NCBI RefSeq assembly: GCF_009728145.1
Contig: NZ_WOCA01000003.1
Span: forward strand, 219,875 to 283,874
Length of the DNA: 64,000 bases
Direction of reading: 5' to 3'
Source: Ornithinibacillus caprae
Lineage (GTDB): Bacteria > Bacillota > Bacilli > Bacillales > Amphibacillaceae
Notes under the pieces: generated by a model
The model's database searches: none
Seen by the model: only the letters and a program-made list of their open reading frames with translations
What the model was told of the DNA's origin: nothing
Position numbers and translations under genes: made by a program
Shown: piece after piece, positions 35,387 through 44,229 of the stretch
Layout: each line of letters opens with the position of its first letter
Numbering within the stretch: the first letter of the stretch is position 1

Positions 35387-36568
35387 CTATTTTCCTCCTC
35401 CATCTTGTTTAATTCGAATGGTATTACCTGGCTCCCGGACAGTTGCTTTCACATTTATGTTTAGATCACTGTTGGCAAAGTAATTTTCACCATGGTCCCA
35501 ATCTTCTTTAATCACTTCCCATAATTTGTAATGATGCATCCGAAGATATTCATCAAATTTAAACACATCAACTTGTAACTCATCCTTTACCTTTTTTACT
35601 GCATCTTCAGCTGCCTTGGTAAGCTTGTCTTTTAAGGCCTTATCGAACTTAGCCTTGTTTTCTTTCTTATAAAAATCTATCTCTCCAAAATACTCGGCAA
35701 TTTGCACAGTAGCCTCAATATCCACTTGAAAAGAAAGGTTATTCTTATCCTTATTGGTAAGTTTGATTTTACTCCCCCCCTCCAAAACGGAGAAAGTTGT
35801 TTTCTTTCCTTCTACATCTGCTGTTATGCTCCCTTCTTGATTTTCTCCACGAATGAAATTCAATCCTTTAGCTTCATCACCAGTTATGGTATCAACCAAC
35901 TTTTTCGATACTCCTTGAAAAATTGCTATTCCTTGATAGTTAACACTATTATCAGCATAAACGGCTAACTCAGGAAGGATAAAGCTGCGATTGTTAAGTA
36001 TTTTTTCATGGACATCTCCAATTCGTATTGGTTCAATCGTTTCTGGTATTTCTCTATTCACAAGAAGTTCACTAAGATATTGTGCTGGTAGCTTCGCATG
36101 CTCGGTTTCTACGTATAGTAAATCCTTAGCCTTCCCTTCAGCGATCGCTAACAAAACACCTCTTCGCATATTTTGATGACGGAGGAAAGCATCGAGAAGA
36201 TCAGCAACTAAATTTTCTTTTTCCACAACCTCCTTTGAAAAAATAATTACCTCTAAATGATCTGGATTTAATACTCGATTTGCCTGTTTTGATATTTTTG
36301 CATTAATTTCAAATAAGCTATCCCCACGTTGAGTTAAATTACGGTAGGCTTTTTCCCCACTAAGTTCTGTTGGAGAACCAAGTCCAGCTGGAACAACAAG
36401 TTGGTCCGTTAATTCAAATATATTATTTTGCCCCTGTGATTCCACTAAATCAATACCAATTCCTGAAACAAATGCCCTATCCTCTAGCTCTATTTCATCC
36501 CAGCATCCAGAAAGCAAAAGTGTGAGCACAAGAAATATAAAAAGCTGATGATACCCTTTATTTACCAC
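35387..36568 (-). CDS. Ger(x)C family spore germination lipoprotein
   Basis: 393 residues. Lipoprotein signal peptide with lipobox LLLSGC (Cys near 22), then the GerAC-type region starting WDEIELEDRAFVSGIGID, the conserved start of the family. It is the C subunit of a germinant receptor, anchored to the outer face of the spore inner membrane. GTG 36568 starts 11 bp inside the gerB-type gene, behind AAGGAGCG. Confidence 0.9.
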   Translation of the reverse strand: MVNKGYHQLFIFLVLTLLLSGCWDEIELEDRAFVSGIGIDLVESQGQNNIFELTDQLVVPAGLGSPTELSGEKAYRNLTQRGDSLFEINAKISKQANRVLNPDHLEVIIFSKEVVEKENLVADLLDAFLRHQNMRRGVLLAIAEGKAKDLLYVETEHAKLPAQYLSELLVNREIPETIEPIRIGDVHEKILNNRSFILPELAVYADNSVNYQGIAIFQGVSKKLVDTITGDEAKGLNFIRGENQEGSITADVEGKKTTFSVLEGGSKIKLTNKDKNNLSFQVDIEATVQIAEYFGEIDFYKKENKAKFDKALKDKLTKAAEDAVKKVKDELQVDVFKFDEYLRMHHYKLWEVIKEDWDHGENYFANSDLNINVKATVREPGNTIRIKQDGGGK

Positions 36569-37667
36569 GTTTTTTCGCTCCTTTTACTTTATACAATATA
36601 CCTAATAATATTGCCGTTGTTCCAGTTAATCCCCATCCAGTATAGCTTACATAGTCCCCAAATGTCCCTAAGTCCATAAAGTCCTGCGGGAGGACTGAAA
36701 TAAAGAAGACTATTGGGGACAACAAAAATATAATTTTAAGCTTATTAGCATTTGGAAAAATAGAGTTTAATGCCATCACAGCAATATCAAGTGCCATTGC
36801 TGTTGTCGTAAAGATAGCCATGATCCAAATTACAAAAAATATCGATTCTAACCGCTCAAAAAAACCACCTGGAATCTCAATTGTTTTTGATAACTCGATT
36901 AATGGGAAGCGAATGTTTGCTGTCGCAGTTTCTCCGAATACTGCAATAGTAGTTAGATAAATGGCACTATAAACCACCACAACCAACCCCATTCCAAATG
37001 CAGCTCGACTAGGTGCCTTCTTAGGGTTTTTGACAAGTGATATGTAAAAAAACAGGATACCAATTCCTGTATAAGATAGTGTACTCTTCATCGTTCCCTG
37101 CAAATGTCCTTGAAGATCGGTTTTTAATACAGGAAGCAAATTGCTCCCTTTCATAAATGCGATAGAAAATATGATTAATAATAAAGTAGTAAAAAAAATA
37201 ATTGGTAAAAACATAGCATTAAGACGAAATAGACCCGCTCTCGTGCCTGAAACTGCATATACAACAACTAGTAAAAATGTTAATCCAACAATTTCAACAG
37301 GGGTTTCATTAAACAAGAATTGATGAGAAATATCTGTAATTGCTCGAACTTCAAATGCAGTGATCAAAATTCCTTGAATAACATAAAAACACGTCAATAC
37401 GATCGCTACTGGACGAGTAGCTAATGTTGAAGCATAGGAAAGAAACGATTGATTTGGAAAATTAGAGGCTATTTTTGCTACCAACCAAGTAAGTAAAATA
37501 GCGATCAGACCTCCAATAATAATGGAAATCCATCCATCAGATGCAACTGTTAATTCAGCTAGATGCCTTGGAAACGTGAGAATTCCTACTGCAATTATCA
37601 TAGAAGGAATAGCGATCATAATTTCACGGCTTGTTATTTTTTCATCACCATATTTAAACGTACTCAT
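36558..37667 (-). CDS. GerAB/GerB-type germination permease subunit
   Basis: 369 residues with about ten membrane helices and the APC-type GerB layout (EKITSREIMIAIPSMIIAVGIL at the start, FPRHLAELT, later FGETATANIRFPLIELSKTIEIPGGFFERLES). This subunit is thought to bind the germinant. The gene begins 16 bp after the gerA-type gene and overlaps the next one. The ligand cannot be read from sequence. Confidence 0.92.
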   Translation of the reverse strand: MSTFKYGDEKITSREIMIAIPSMIIAVGILTFPRHLAELTVASDGWISIIIGGLIAILLTWLVAKIASNFPNQSFLSYASTLATRPVAIVLTCFYVIQGILITAFEVRAITDISHQFLFNETPVEIVGLTFLLVVVYAVSGTRAGLFRLNAMFLPIIFFTTLLLIIFSIAFMKGSNLLPVLKTDLQGHLQGTMKSTLSYTGIGILFFYISLVKNPKKAPSRAAFGMGLVVVVYSAIYLTTIAVFGETATANIRFPLIELSKTIEIPGGFFERLESIFFVIWIMAIFTTTAMALDIAVMALNSIFPNANKLKIIFLLSPIVFFISVLPQDFMDLGTFGDYVSYTGWGLTGTTAILLGILYKVKGAKKRGK

Positions 37668-37683
37668 TTACTATTCCTTCCTT

Positions 37684-39234
37684 TTATTCTGGTTTAATAT
37701 CCTTTGAACGATGATCCTTTGGCTTTAAGTATGTAGTACGCTCCGTTAAAGATGTAATTGGAGAACGAAGAATTAAATCCTTCCAATCCTTTGTAAACGT
37801 TGGTGAAAAAGGAGTGGAATAAGGTACTCCTATACTTTTTAAATTTACAATATGAATATTAACCATAATGTAAACAAGGATAATCCCATATAAACCTAAG
37901 AGAGCAGCTGCTACCATAAACGCAAAGCGTAATGTTCGAAATGTTATAGCAACACTATAAGAAGGTACACTAAAGGATGCTATTGCTGTTAAAGCAGTGA
38001 CTATAACCATGATAGGGCTAACGATCCCCGCACTTACTGCAGCTTCTCCAATAACTAAACCACCAACAATTCCAATTGTTTGACCAATAGCCTTAGGTAA
38101 CCTAATTCCCGCTTCATGTAAAATCTCAAATGTAATCGCCATTAAAATCGCTTCAACAGCTCCTGGAAAAGGAACGCCTTCTCTTGTTGCAGCTATCGAA
38201 TAGGCTAATGTACTAGGGAGCATTCCAGGGTGATAAGATACTAGTGCAATATATAGAGCTGGTAGAAACAAAGCGAAAAATGCGGAGAGGTACCGCAATA
38301 ATCTAAGTAAACTAGCGGTTAACCATCTTTGTGTATAATCTTCCATGGAATGTAATGAATCACCTATCGTAATAGGTGCTAGTAATGCAAAAGGAGTTCC
38401 ATCAACTAAAATAGCAACCTTCCCTTGCATTAAATCGGAAGACACTTTATCAGGGCGTTCCGTGTTGAGTAATTGTGGAAAAGGAGATAAAAAACTATCT
38501 TCTATCCACTGTTCAACATAGGACGAGTCGGAAAGATAATCGATATCTATTGTTTCAAGTCTACGATTGACTTCCTTAACAATTTCAGGATTTGTTATTC
38601 CTTCCAGATAGCACACAACTAATTTTTGCTTGGAGCGCTTTCCGACTGCATGGGCTTTGAATCGTAAATTCGGGTCTTTAATATCTCGACGAACGAGTGC
38701 CATATTCGTTTCAATACTTTCAACAAATCCATCTCTGGGACCGCGAATTAATGTTTCCGATGCAGGGGCTTCAATGGGGCGACTTTCTCCACCAATCGTC
38801 CCCAATAATAAAACCGTTTCCGATCCATCTACATATAGAGCTGTATTTCCATTTAATATTGCAAAAGAAATTTCATCCATTGCTTCAGCTTTTGTTACAT
38901 CGGTAACTGCAATTACCTCTTTATGAATTTTTTCTAGTATCTCCCCTTCAAATTCCTTTAAATTCAATTGAATTGCTTTTAAGATATTATTGTTTATCAG
39001 ATTTTCATCCGTTAATCCACTTATGTATATAATTGCAGCTCTCGATTCGATTCCACCAATAATAAGCTCACGAACAATCAAATCACCTGGGTCACCCAAA
39101 ACTTCTTTTAAGTTTTTTATATTTTCATCTAGGTTTTTCGTAATCTCGATTTGCTTGCTACTGGTCTTCGAAGATTGTTTCATTTGTTGTTGTTTTTTTA
39201 ATTTTAACCGCCTAATAAGAGAAGATCTGGTCAT
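37684..39234 (-). CDS. GerA-type spore germination receptor subunit A
   Basis: 516 residues: soluble N-terminal region (1-240, with VRELIIGGIESRAAIIYISGLTD), then four or five membrane helices from about 285 including HPGMLPSTLAYSIAATREGVPFP and EAILMAITFEILHEAGIRLPK, both diagnostic of GerA proteins, and a short cytoplasmic tail. First gene of the operon. Its promoter region has a sigma-G-like -10 box at 39320-39326. ATG follows GAGGGTATGAG. Confidence 0.93.
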   Translation of the reverse strand: MTRSSLIRRLKLKKQQQMKQSSKTSSKQIEITKNLDENIKNLKEVLGDPGDLIVRELIIGGIESRAAIIYISGLTDENLINNNILKAIQLNLKEFEGEILEKIHKEVIAVTDVTKAEAMDEISFAILNGNTALYVDGSETVLLLGTIGGESRPIEAPASETLIRGPRDGFVESIETNMALVRRDIKDPNLRFKAHAVGKRSKQKLVVCYLEGITNPEIVKEVNRRLETIDIDYLSDSSYVEQWIEDSFLSPFPQLLNTERPDKVSSDLMQGKVAILVDGTPFALLAPITIGDSLHSMEDYTQRWLTASLLRLLRYLSAFFALFLPALYIALVSYHPGMLPSTLAYSIAATREGVPFPGAVEAILMAITFEILHEAGIRLPKAIGQTIGIVGGLVIGEAAVSAGIVSPIMVIVTALTAIASFSVPSYSVAITFRTLRFAFMVAAALLGLYGIILVYIMVNIHIVNLKSIGVPYSTPFSPTFTKDWKDLILRSPITSLTERTTYLKPKDHRSKDIKPE

Positions 39235-39319
39235 CTCATACCCTCAATCAATTAAAATAGTTTCTCTCTTTCTCTTTTCCATAAACTACAACTTTTATGC
39301 ATAAAAGTTTACGGATAGG

Positions 39320-39350
39320 TAGTATGCTGAGAGATTTTAAATGATTTGAA
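39320..39350 (-). promoter_or_regulatory. Sigma-G-like promoter of the ger operon
   Basis: Minus strand CATACTA (39326-39320) matches the sigma-G -10 consensus exactly. Upstream, at 17-18 bp, TCAAAT is a weak -35. It lies 86 bp before the gerA-type start. Forespore expression is expected for germinant receptors. Confidence 0.5.
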
Positions 39351-39430
39351 AACTTGGCTTTTGCCAAGCCTTTATGGCAAAAGCCTTAGTTGCATTTAAG
39401 CAGGATAGGGAAGTCTATACTATCTGCTAA
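39346..39430 (+). repeat. Family-2 interspersed repeat, copy D
   Basis: Clearest fold: CTTGGC-TTTT-GCCAAG in module 1, or the mutually exclusive GGCTTTTGCC / GGCAAAAGCC, then AGCAGGATAG / CTATCTGCT in module 2. Its left edge overlaps the -35 region of the ger promoter. Confidence 0.8.
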
Positions 39431-39520
39431 AATAGTTTCAACACATGAATTACTTTGCTTAAACAATGAATTCAGCTTATAATTTTATGTATGAAACAAT
39501 AATAGAAATGAGTGTATGAT

Positions 39521-39895
39521 ATGCAAACATTAATTTTTGAGCCTAAGTGGGAAAAAACTATAGCGCCTGAAGATCGAAGACACATTGAGGAAGTCTTTAA
39601 ACTGACAACGATAGCCAAAGAGCAAGAGATATCGTTTACACCATTACAAGTGGCCACCAACCATAGAGAGGAATTACTAGTAACCGTTCTCATACATAAT
39701 ACTGGGGATACGGACTATATGTTTCATCAACAACCGCTTACGTATTCTGTAGGAGATAACCGAATAGCAACCCATTCATTTACGATCCAACACTTTACAC
39801 TAAAACCAAAGACCAGCTTACCCTGGACATTTATCTTCCCAAAAGAAACAATTAAAACAACCACCCATATACAAGGCGGTCAACTACACTACTAG
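39521..39895 (+). CDS. SLAP-domain protein
   Basis: 124 residues from ATG 39521; a GTG nine bases earlier is possible. Family blocks: LIFEPKWEKTIAPEDRRHIEEVF, FTPLQVATNHREELLVTVLIHN, and a closing SLPWTFIFPKETI. SLAP-domain proteins are linked to surface (S-layer) assembly or accessory Sec in other Bacilli; this short one has no signal peptide. Its stop TAG forms the edge of a family-1 palindrome. Confidence 0.75.
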   Translation: MQTLIFEPKWEKTIAPEDRRHIEEVFKLTTIAKEQEISFTPLQVATNHREELLVTVLIHNTGDTDYMFHQQPLTYSVGDNRIATHSFTIQHFTLKPKTSLPWTFIFPKETIKTTTHIQGGQLHY

Positions 39896-39934
39896 TGGCT
39901 GTCACTTGTCGAAATTCGACAAGTGACAGGCACC
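39895..39934. repeat. Family-1 palindromic repeat, copy 10
   Basis: GTGGCTGTCACTTGTCG with the normal right arm (one C of the left arm lost). It fills the whole gap between two convergent genes and touches both stop codons. Confidence 0.95.
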
Positions 39935-40488
39935 TACCTTACTACATATTCTACGAATTTATTTGCTATTTCTAGTCTGTTTCGGATTTGGCCTCGTAAT
40001 CCCCAGATAATTCCATTCTCCGTTATTTCAATCCGATTTCCATCATAGAAATGAAATTCATAGATAGAAAAACCTTCTTCACGAGGTATTTCGTAATAAA
40101 CAATTTGATCAATTTCATCCCAGGAGTAGGTATAGGGCTCATTAGATAGTAGGTAATTATAAGAAATAGACTGATCAGATAAGGAAGTATAAGCTTGAGA
40201 AGCAATTACAAAGGAGGTCGAACTTAACAGAAAAAAGATCACACTAATAAGAATCGACTTTTTCCGAACATCTAACAAAAAAGGAATTAATGCGGCTAAA
40301 AATAGAAAGAGAAAACCTAAAGCATATACCGCATAACTTTTTCCAGGAACGATAACAAACCAGCTATCCGTATGATGGATGCTATTAGCAACAAAGGAAG
40401 GAATTAATAACAGAAGGATTGGCGACAAAAATAATATTCCGATAGCAGCAGCCATAAACATATGCTTTGCTTCATAACCTTTATACAT
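39934..40488 (-). CDS. Hypothetical membrane protein
   Basis: 184 residues: three or four membrane helices in the first 105 residues (about 12-32, 47-70, 78-98), then a soluble domain (YSWDEIDQIVYYEIPREEGFSIYEF...) like the PH-type or DUF-style domains that end such proteins. Family not recognised. ATG follows GAGGGGGAG. The stop TAG is supplied by the adjoining palindrome. Confidence 0.6.
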   Translation of the reverse strand: MYKGYEAKHMFMAAAIGILFLSPILLLLIPSFVANSIHHTDSWFVIVPGKSYAVYALGFLFLFLAALIPFLLDVRKKSILISVIFFLLSSTSFVIASQAYTSLSDQSISYNYLLSNEPYTYSWDEIDQIVYYEIPREEGFSIYEFHFYDGNRIEITENGIIWGLRGQIRNRLEIANKFVEYVVR

Positions 40489-40599
40489 GAAACTCCCCCT
40501 CGTAAGATTATTACTAATTCCTACGAATTAAATTTTAAAAAGTTGCAATTAATTGAAAAAATCATTTGGTGCAGTACCTAACTAACCGTATGTAGTAAT

Positions 40600-41259
40600 T
40601 TACTCTTCCATCTCGATCACACTAGAAATTTCAACTCCCTTTAATGCTTGCGATGCAAGATGATCTGCCTCTCGATTTTGCTTACGAGAAACCAGCTCAT
40701 ACTCTGGCTGAATCCCTAAGTCCTGTAATTTTGCTTCAATTCGGTCCGCCCATTTTGATAATTCCTCTTCATAGACTGGCCATTCTCCATTTAATTGGTT
40801 AATAACAACCTGTGAATCCCCTACAAATGTTACAGGTAAATGGTGAACACCTAATTGTTCGATTTCCTGTAACCCAAGATGAAATGCCGCATATTCTGCT
40901 TCATTATTCGTATCTAATTCATCTACATGTGCATTTTTTCGTAGTCGAAATGACTTTCCATTTTGTTGATAATAAACGGCACACCCTAATCCAGACTTTT
41001 TGGTTTTCAAATCAAATCCACCATCAAAATATATCGTTACATCATGTGGTTCCGTTTGAATTCCTTCAAGCTGTTTCTTCAATTCCTTTGTTGTCCATGA
41101 CGTATCATGACTATCAATCAACGTTATTTCCTTCAAACGTCCTGTTTTTTCCAGGTCTTCTACGATTAATAATGCTTTGCTGGATTGCATGTAATCTGAA
41201 ACAAATGATGTTTCCGTACCCTTTTTCGTTCGATAAACTATTTCTAATCTAACCTTCAT
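40600..41259 (-). CDS. RNase HI-like (reverse-transcriptase-like) protein
   Basis: 219 residues from ATG 41259. N-terminal about 70 residues precede an RNase H fold with the acidic set D79 (FDGGF), E120 (NNEAEY), D148 (VGDSQ) and D199 (READH). This resembles Bacillus YpeP/YpdQ-type RNase HI proteins, which may or may not be active on RNA/DNA hybrids. A longer reading beginning MTSFL uses a family-2 repeat as coding sequence and is rejected. AAGGGGAATCC lies upstream of the chosen start. Confidence 0.8.
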   Translation of the reverse strand: MKVRLEIVYRTKKGTETSFVSDYMQSSKALLIVEDLEKTGRLKEITLIDSHDTSWTTKELKKQLEGIQTEPHDVTIYFDGGFDLKTKKSGLGCAVYYQQNGKSFRLRKNAHVDELDTNNEAEYAAFHLGLQEIEQLGVHHLPVTFVGDSQVVINQLNGEWPVYEEELSKWADRIEAKLQDLGIQPEYELVSRKQNREADHLASQALKGVEISSVIEMEE

Positions 41260-41310
41260 GTAGTGGATTCCCCTTACTTTTTCCATAATCATATTGTTTT
41301 TCATCGAAAA

Positions 41311-41397
41311 TATTAGAAAACTTGTCATTCGCCAAGCCTTTATGGTGAATGCCTTCGTTGCACTTATGCAGGATAAAAAAGTAATACTTTCCTATCT
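41311..41397 (+). repeat. Family-2 interspersed repeat, copy E
   Basis: TTAGAAAACTTGTCATTCGC through GTTGCACTTATGCAGGATA. CATTCGCC / GGTGAATG pair in module 1. On the minus strand it reads ATGACAAGTTTTCTA, creating a false start for the RNase HI-like gene. Confidence 0.8.
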
Positions 41398-41398
41398 G

Positions 41399-41440
41399 AA
41401 AAAAAAAACGAACAACTTTACGATTTAGTTGTTCGTTATG
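41399..41440 (-). terminator. Intrinsic terminator
   Basis: Minus strand ACGAACAACT / AGTTGTTCGT stem, then nine T's, 7 bp beyond the TPR lipoprotein stop. Confidence 0.85.
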
Positions 41441-41446
41441 ATTCCC

Positions 41447-42424
41447 TTATTCCCCAATGATTATGTTTTGAAATGCTTTGTCATCCTGAAATGCTTGGAA
41501 TACTTCATCTTCAAGAGCCCATTCTCGTAAAGATGGGTCCATTTCAATGGATTTTTCCAGAACTGAAAATGCATCTTCTACTTGATCTTGTTGAATCAAC
41601 ACACGACTTTTCCAGTAATACGCTGTTGCGTCTTGAGGATATTGATCAATAAGTTGATCATAGGCAACTAAAGCTTCATCCCACTGCTCTAGCTCCTCTA
41701 AAACAGAAGCTTTGTAATAATATGCATCCTGATCATTGTAATCACGAATCATTTGTTCACTATACTTTAATACTTCATCTAAGTTACCTAAATCATCATG
41801 TGCATACACAACATACCAAAGTGCATCCACGTCTTCTGGTATTAGCTCCAAGTATACATTCAATGATTCAAGCGCTTTTTCCGGCTCACCTAAATAGTAA
41901 TGTGCAATTCCTTTTCCAATTAACGCATATGTACTTTCAGGATTAATCTCTAGAGCTTCTTCATAATAAACTAATGCCTCTTGATCTCGATACATCCCCG
42001 AAAGTGCATTTCCCATGTTTATGAATTCTTCTTCTTCATCAGGCTTCATTTCAATGGCTATTTTGGCAGCATCCACTGCTTCTTCATATCTTTCTAGTTC
42101 AATTAATGCCCATGCTTTGTTATTATAAGCTCCTTCATTTTCATCTTCAATCTCAAGTGATGCATTTATTGCATCAAGCGCTTCATTGGGATGACCTGTT
42201 TCCATTAATAGATATCCCTGTTCTGCAAGTAATACATAGTCATCTGGATGTTGCTCCAATTGTTCTTCTACATATTCCAATGCTTGTTCGTACTCTTTTG
42301 CATCATAATACTCTTGTAACGTATCGGTTGAAAAAGAGGATGCCAATGATAGTAGTTCACCTGGGCTACACCCAATTAAAAAAATAAAAATAATAACAAT
42401 AAAAGACCGAGTTAATTTAATCAT
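41447..42424 (-). CDS. TPR-repeat lipoprotein
   Basis: 325 residues: signal peptide with lipobox FLIGC (Cys about 19), then seven or eight TPR units in tandem (for example EQALEYVEEQLEQHPDDYVLL, NEALDAINASLEIEDENEGAY, EEAVDAAKIAIEMKPDEEEEF), highly acidic. It would be membrane-anchored outside the cell, providing protein-binding surface. No partner seen. Confidence 0.82.
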   Translation of the reverse strand: MIKLTRSFIVIIFIFLIGCSPGELLSLASSFSTDTLQEYYDAKEYEQALEYVEEQLEQHPDDYVLLAEQGYLLMETGHPNEALDAINASLEIEDENEGAYNNKAWALIELERYEEAVDAAKIAIEMKPDEEEEFINMGNALSGMYRDQEALVYYEEALEINPESTYALIGKGIAHYYLGEPEKALESLNVYLELIPEDVDALWYVVYAHDDLGNLDEVLKYSEQMIRDYNDQDAYYYKASVLEELEQWDEALVAYDQLIDQYPQDATAYYWKSRVLIQQDQVEDAFSVLEKSIEMDPSLREWALEDEVFQAFQDDKAFQNIIIGE

Positions 42425-42508
42425 ACGTACCTTCTCTTTCTATCTATATTTTCATTCCTACTAACTATCGGCAAGATCGACAATATGTTTAGAATTCACC
42501 GAATTCTT

Positions 42509-42535
42509 TTTAGAAAACGTGGCTATTGCCAAGGT
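42509..42535 (+). repeat. Family-2 repeat, partial copy F (module 1 only)
   Basis: TTTAGAAAACGTGGCTATTG then CCAAGG: hairpin TGGC-tatt-GCCA. The second module is absent; the terminator of the next gene follows directly. Confidence 0.55.
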
Positions 42536-42570
42536 AAAAAAATCCGCACCTTAAAGGCACGGATTTCATT
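42534..42570 (-). terminator. Intrinsic terminator
   Basis: Minus strand AATCCGTGCC / GGTGCGGATT (two G-T pairs) then TTTTTT, just after the DUF6612-like lipoprotein gene. Confidence 0.8.
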
Positions 42571-42573
42571 TGG

Positions 42574-43389
42574 TTAAACGGCATCAAGAACTTCTTGAGG
42601 AACTTCAATCGAATCAATTGAATTGATATTTTTATATACAGTATCAACCTTTTGGATGATATTCATTTCCTCTCCTTCGATCGTCATTGACATTTCCATA
42701 TCAATATTATACTTCGTTAAATCATAGCTTTCTTTATCAATATACATTTCTATATCAAGATTATGAATCTCCATATCTTCTAGAACTTCCGTAATGTCAC
42801 CTAATTCTGCTGTAATATCTTCTGGCATATACTCATCCAGCATTTGTTTCGTTAATTCTGTAAAGTCTTCCCCATTTGCTGTTAATTTAAAAACAAATTC
42901 ATCATCACTCTCTTCAAAATCAAGTTCCTCTACATATTCTTCCATCATTTCTAACTGCTCGGAAACATCTGGTTGATTACTCGTTAATGTATCGATTGGA
43001 ACCATTGATTCATCTGCTTTCATCCACTGACCTGAGAAAGATTCAAACATGTAAATTTCATTATCTACTAAATAAAATTCTGTTTCCACATCCATAGGGA
43101 TTTCATTTTCCATTCCATCCCCTTCCATACTCATAGCCATCGTACCCTTTTGATGCATTGAAACCGGATCCGTAATAATGGATCCTTCCATATCACTTTC
43201 CATTAGAACCGTAGCATTCTCACTAGGTAGATTCATTTCCTGGTTCATGGAAATGATCACTTCTGCACTCTGCATGTTCTCTGCTGCTTCCATTGCATTC
43301 GTGTAAACCTCTTCTGCACTTTCACTTCCACATGCTACAAGACCTGTTGCTAACATTACCATAGCTATGGAAATCATCCATTTCTTCAT
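42574..43389 (-). CDS. DUF6612-like lipoprotein
   Basis: 271 residues: lipobox LVACG (Cys about 20), then a beta-rich, Met- and Glu-rich body of LolA/LppX-like type, with a conserved start of the mature part SAEEVYTNAMEAAENMQSAE. Similar lipoproteins of Bacilli are of unknown function. It may bind lipids by analogy of fold. Own terminator; ATG is preceded by AAGGGGTTG at a longish spacing. Confidence 0.7.
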   Translation of the reverse strand: MKKWMISIAMVMLATGLVACGSESAEEVYTNAMEAAENMQSAEVIISMNQEMNLPSENATVLMESDMEGSIITDPVSMHQKGTMAMSMEGDGMENEIPMDVETEFYLVDNEIYMFESFSGQWMKADESMVPIDTLTSNQPDVSEQLEMMEEYVEELDFEESDDEFVFKLTANGEDFTELTKQMLDEYMPEDITAELGDITEVLEDMEIHNLDIEMYIDKESYDLTKYNIDMEMSMTIEGEEMNIIQKVDTVYKNINSIDSIEVPQEVLDAV

Positions 43390-43467
43390 AAAAAAAATTC
43401 AACCCCTTATTGATTAAAATGTACAGTTATATATACGTTACATTTTTAAGAAAGGTTTCAAGAATTT

Positions 43468-44088
43468 TTAGAAGAATGTAAGATTCATAAATTGATAGCC
43501 CATGAATATCGCCATAACCCATACGATGATTGCAGAAACTTGGTTCAGTCGAGTTAAAAATCGTCCAGATATATCTAGCTGACCAATCTTCTTTCCTACC
43601 ACTGCTAGGGCAAAGAACCACATCCATGATACAACAATACAAGCAAGTGCAAAAATCCACTTATCCAATCCCTCATATACAATCGAACTCGTCCCAATCA
43701 CACCAATTGTATCCATGATCGCATGTGGATTCAGTAAAGAGACAGATGCAGCAAAGATAATTTGTCGCTTAGGAGAATAGCTTTCTGCTTGCTCTACTTG
43801 TTTTTCAGATGAACTTCTCCACATCACCACACCCATATAGATAAGAAAACAAAACCCAAAAAGTAACATAACACTTTGTAACCAAGTAAAATTTAGTACA
43901 ATTAGGGAAACACCTGCAACAGCTAAAGTTATTAATAACGTATCACTTACACCTGCCGTCAGTATAGCTGGTAGAGCATAACGAAATTTTTTATGTATTG
44001 CTCCTTGATTAAATATAAATACATTTTGAACACCTAAAGGTAGTATTAATCCAAAGGCAAGAACAATTCCGTGTAATAATGGTTGCAT
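43468..44088 (-). CDS. LysE-family amino-acid exporter
   Basis: 206 residues from ATG 44088 (GGGGAGATAGTG upstream). Six membrane helices with the LysE signature GLILPLGVQNVFIFNQG and SLLNPHAIMDTIGVIG. It probably exports basic or other amino acids. A longer reading starting MTSFLIKG from a family-2 repeat is rejected. No linked LysG regulator. Confidence 0.85.
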   Translation of the reverse strand: MQPLLHGIVLAFGLILPLGVQNVFIFNQGAIHKKFRYALPAILTAGVSDTLLITLAVAGVSLIVLNFTWLQSVMLLFGFCFLIYMGVVMWRSSSEKQVEQAESYSPKRQIIFAASVSLLNPHAIMDTIGVIGTSSIVYEGLDKWIFALACIVVSWMWFFALAVVGKKIGQLDISGRFLTRLNQVSAIIVWVMAIFMGYQFMNLTFF

Positions 44089-44104
44089 CACTATCTCCCC
44101 TTTT

Positions 44105-44190
44105 ATTAGAAAACTTGTCATTTGCCAAGCCTTTATAGTGAAAGCCTTCGTTACACTTATGCAGGATAAGTGTACTTTTCTTTCTGCTTA
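44105..44190 (+). repeat. Family-2 interspersed repeat, copy G
   Basis: ATTAGAAAACTTGTCATTTG through GTTACACTTATGCAGGATAA, the copy closest to the consensus, starting 17 bp upstream of the LysE start. Confidence 0.8.
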
Positions 44191-44222
44191 AAAAAATGAA
44201 CTGAATCCCCATCCAGTTCACC
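44190..44222 (-). terminator. Intrinsic terminator
   Basis: Minus strand TGAACTG / CAGTTCA with a 10-nt loop and seven T's, 8 bp after the YkgJ-like stop. Confidence 0.85.
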
Positions 44223-44229
44223 TAAAGCT

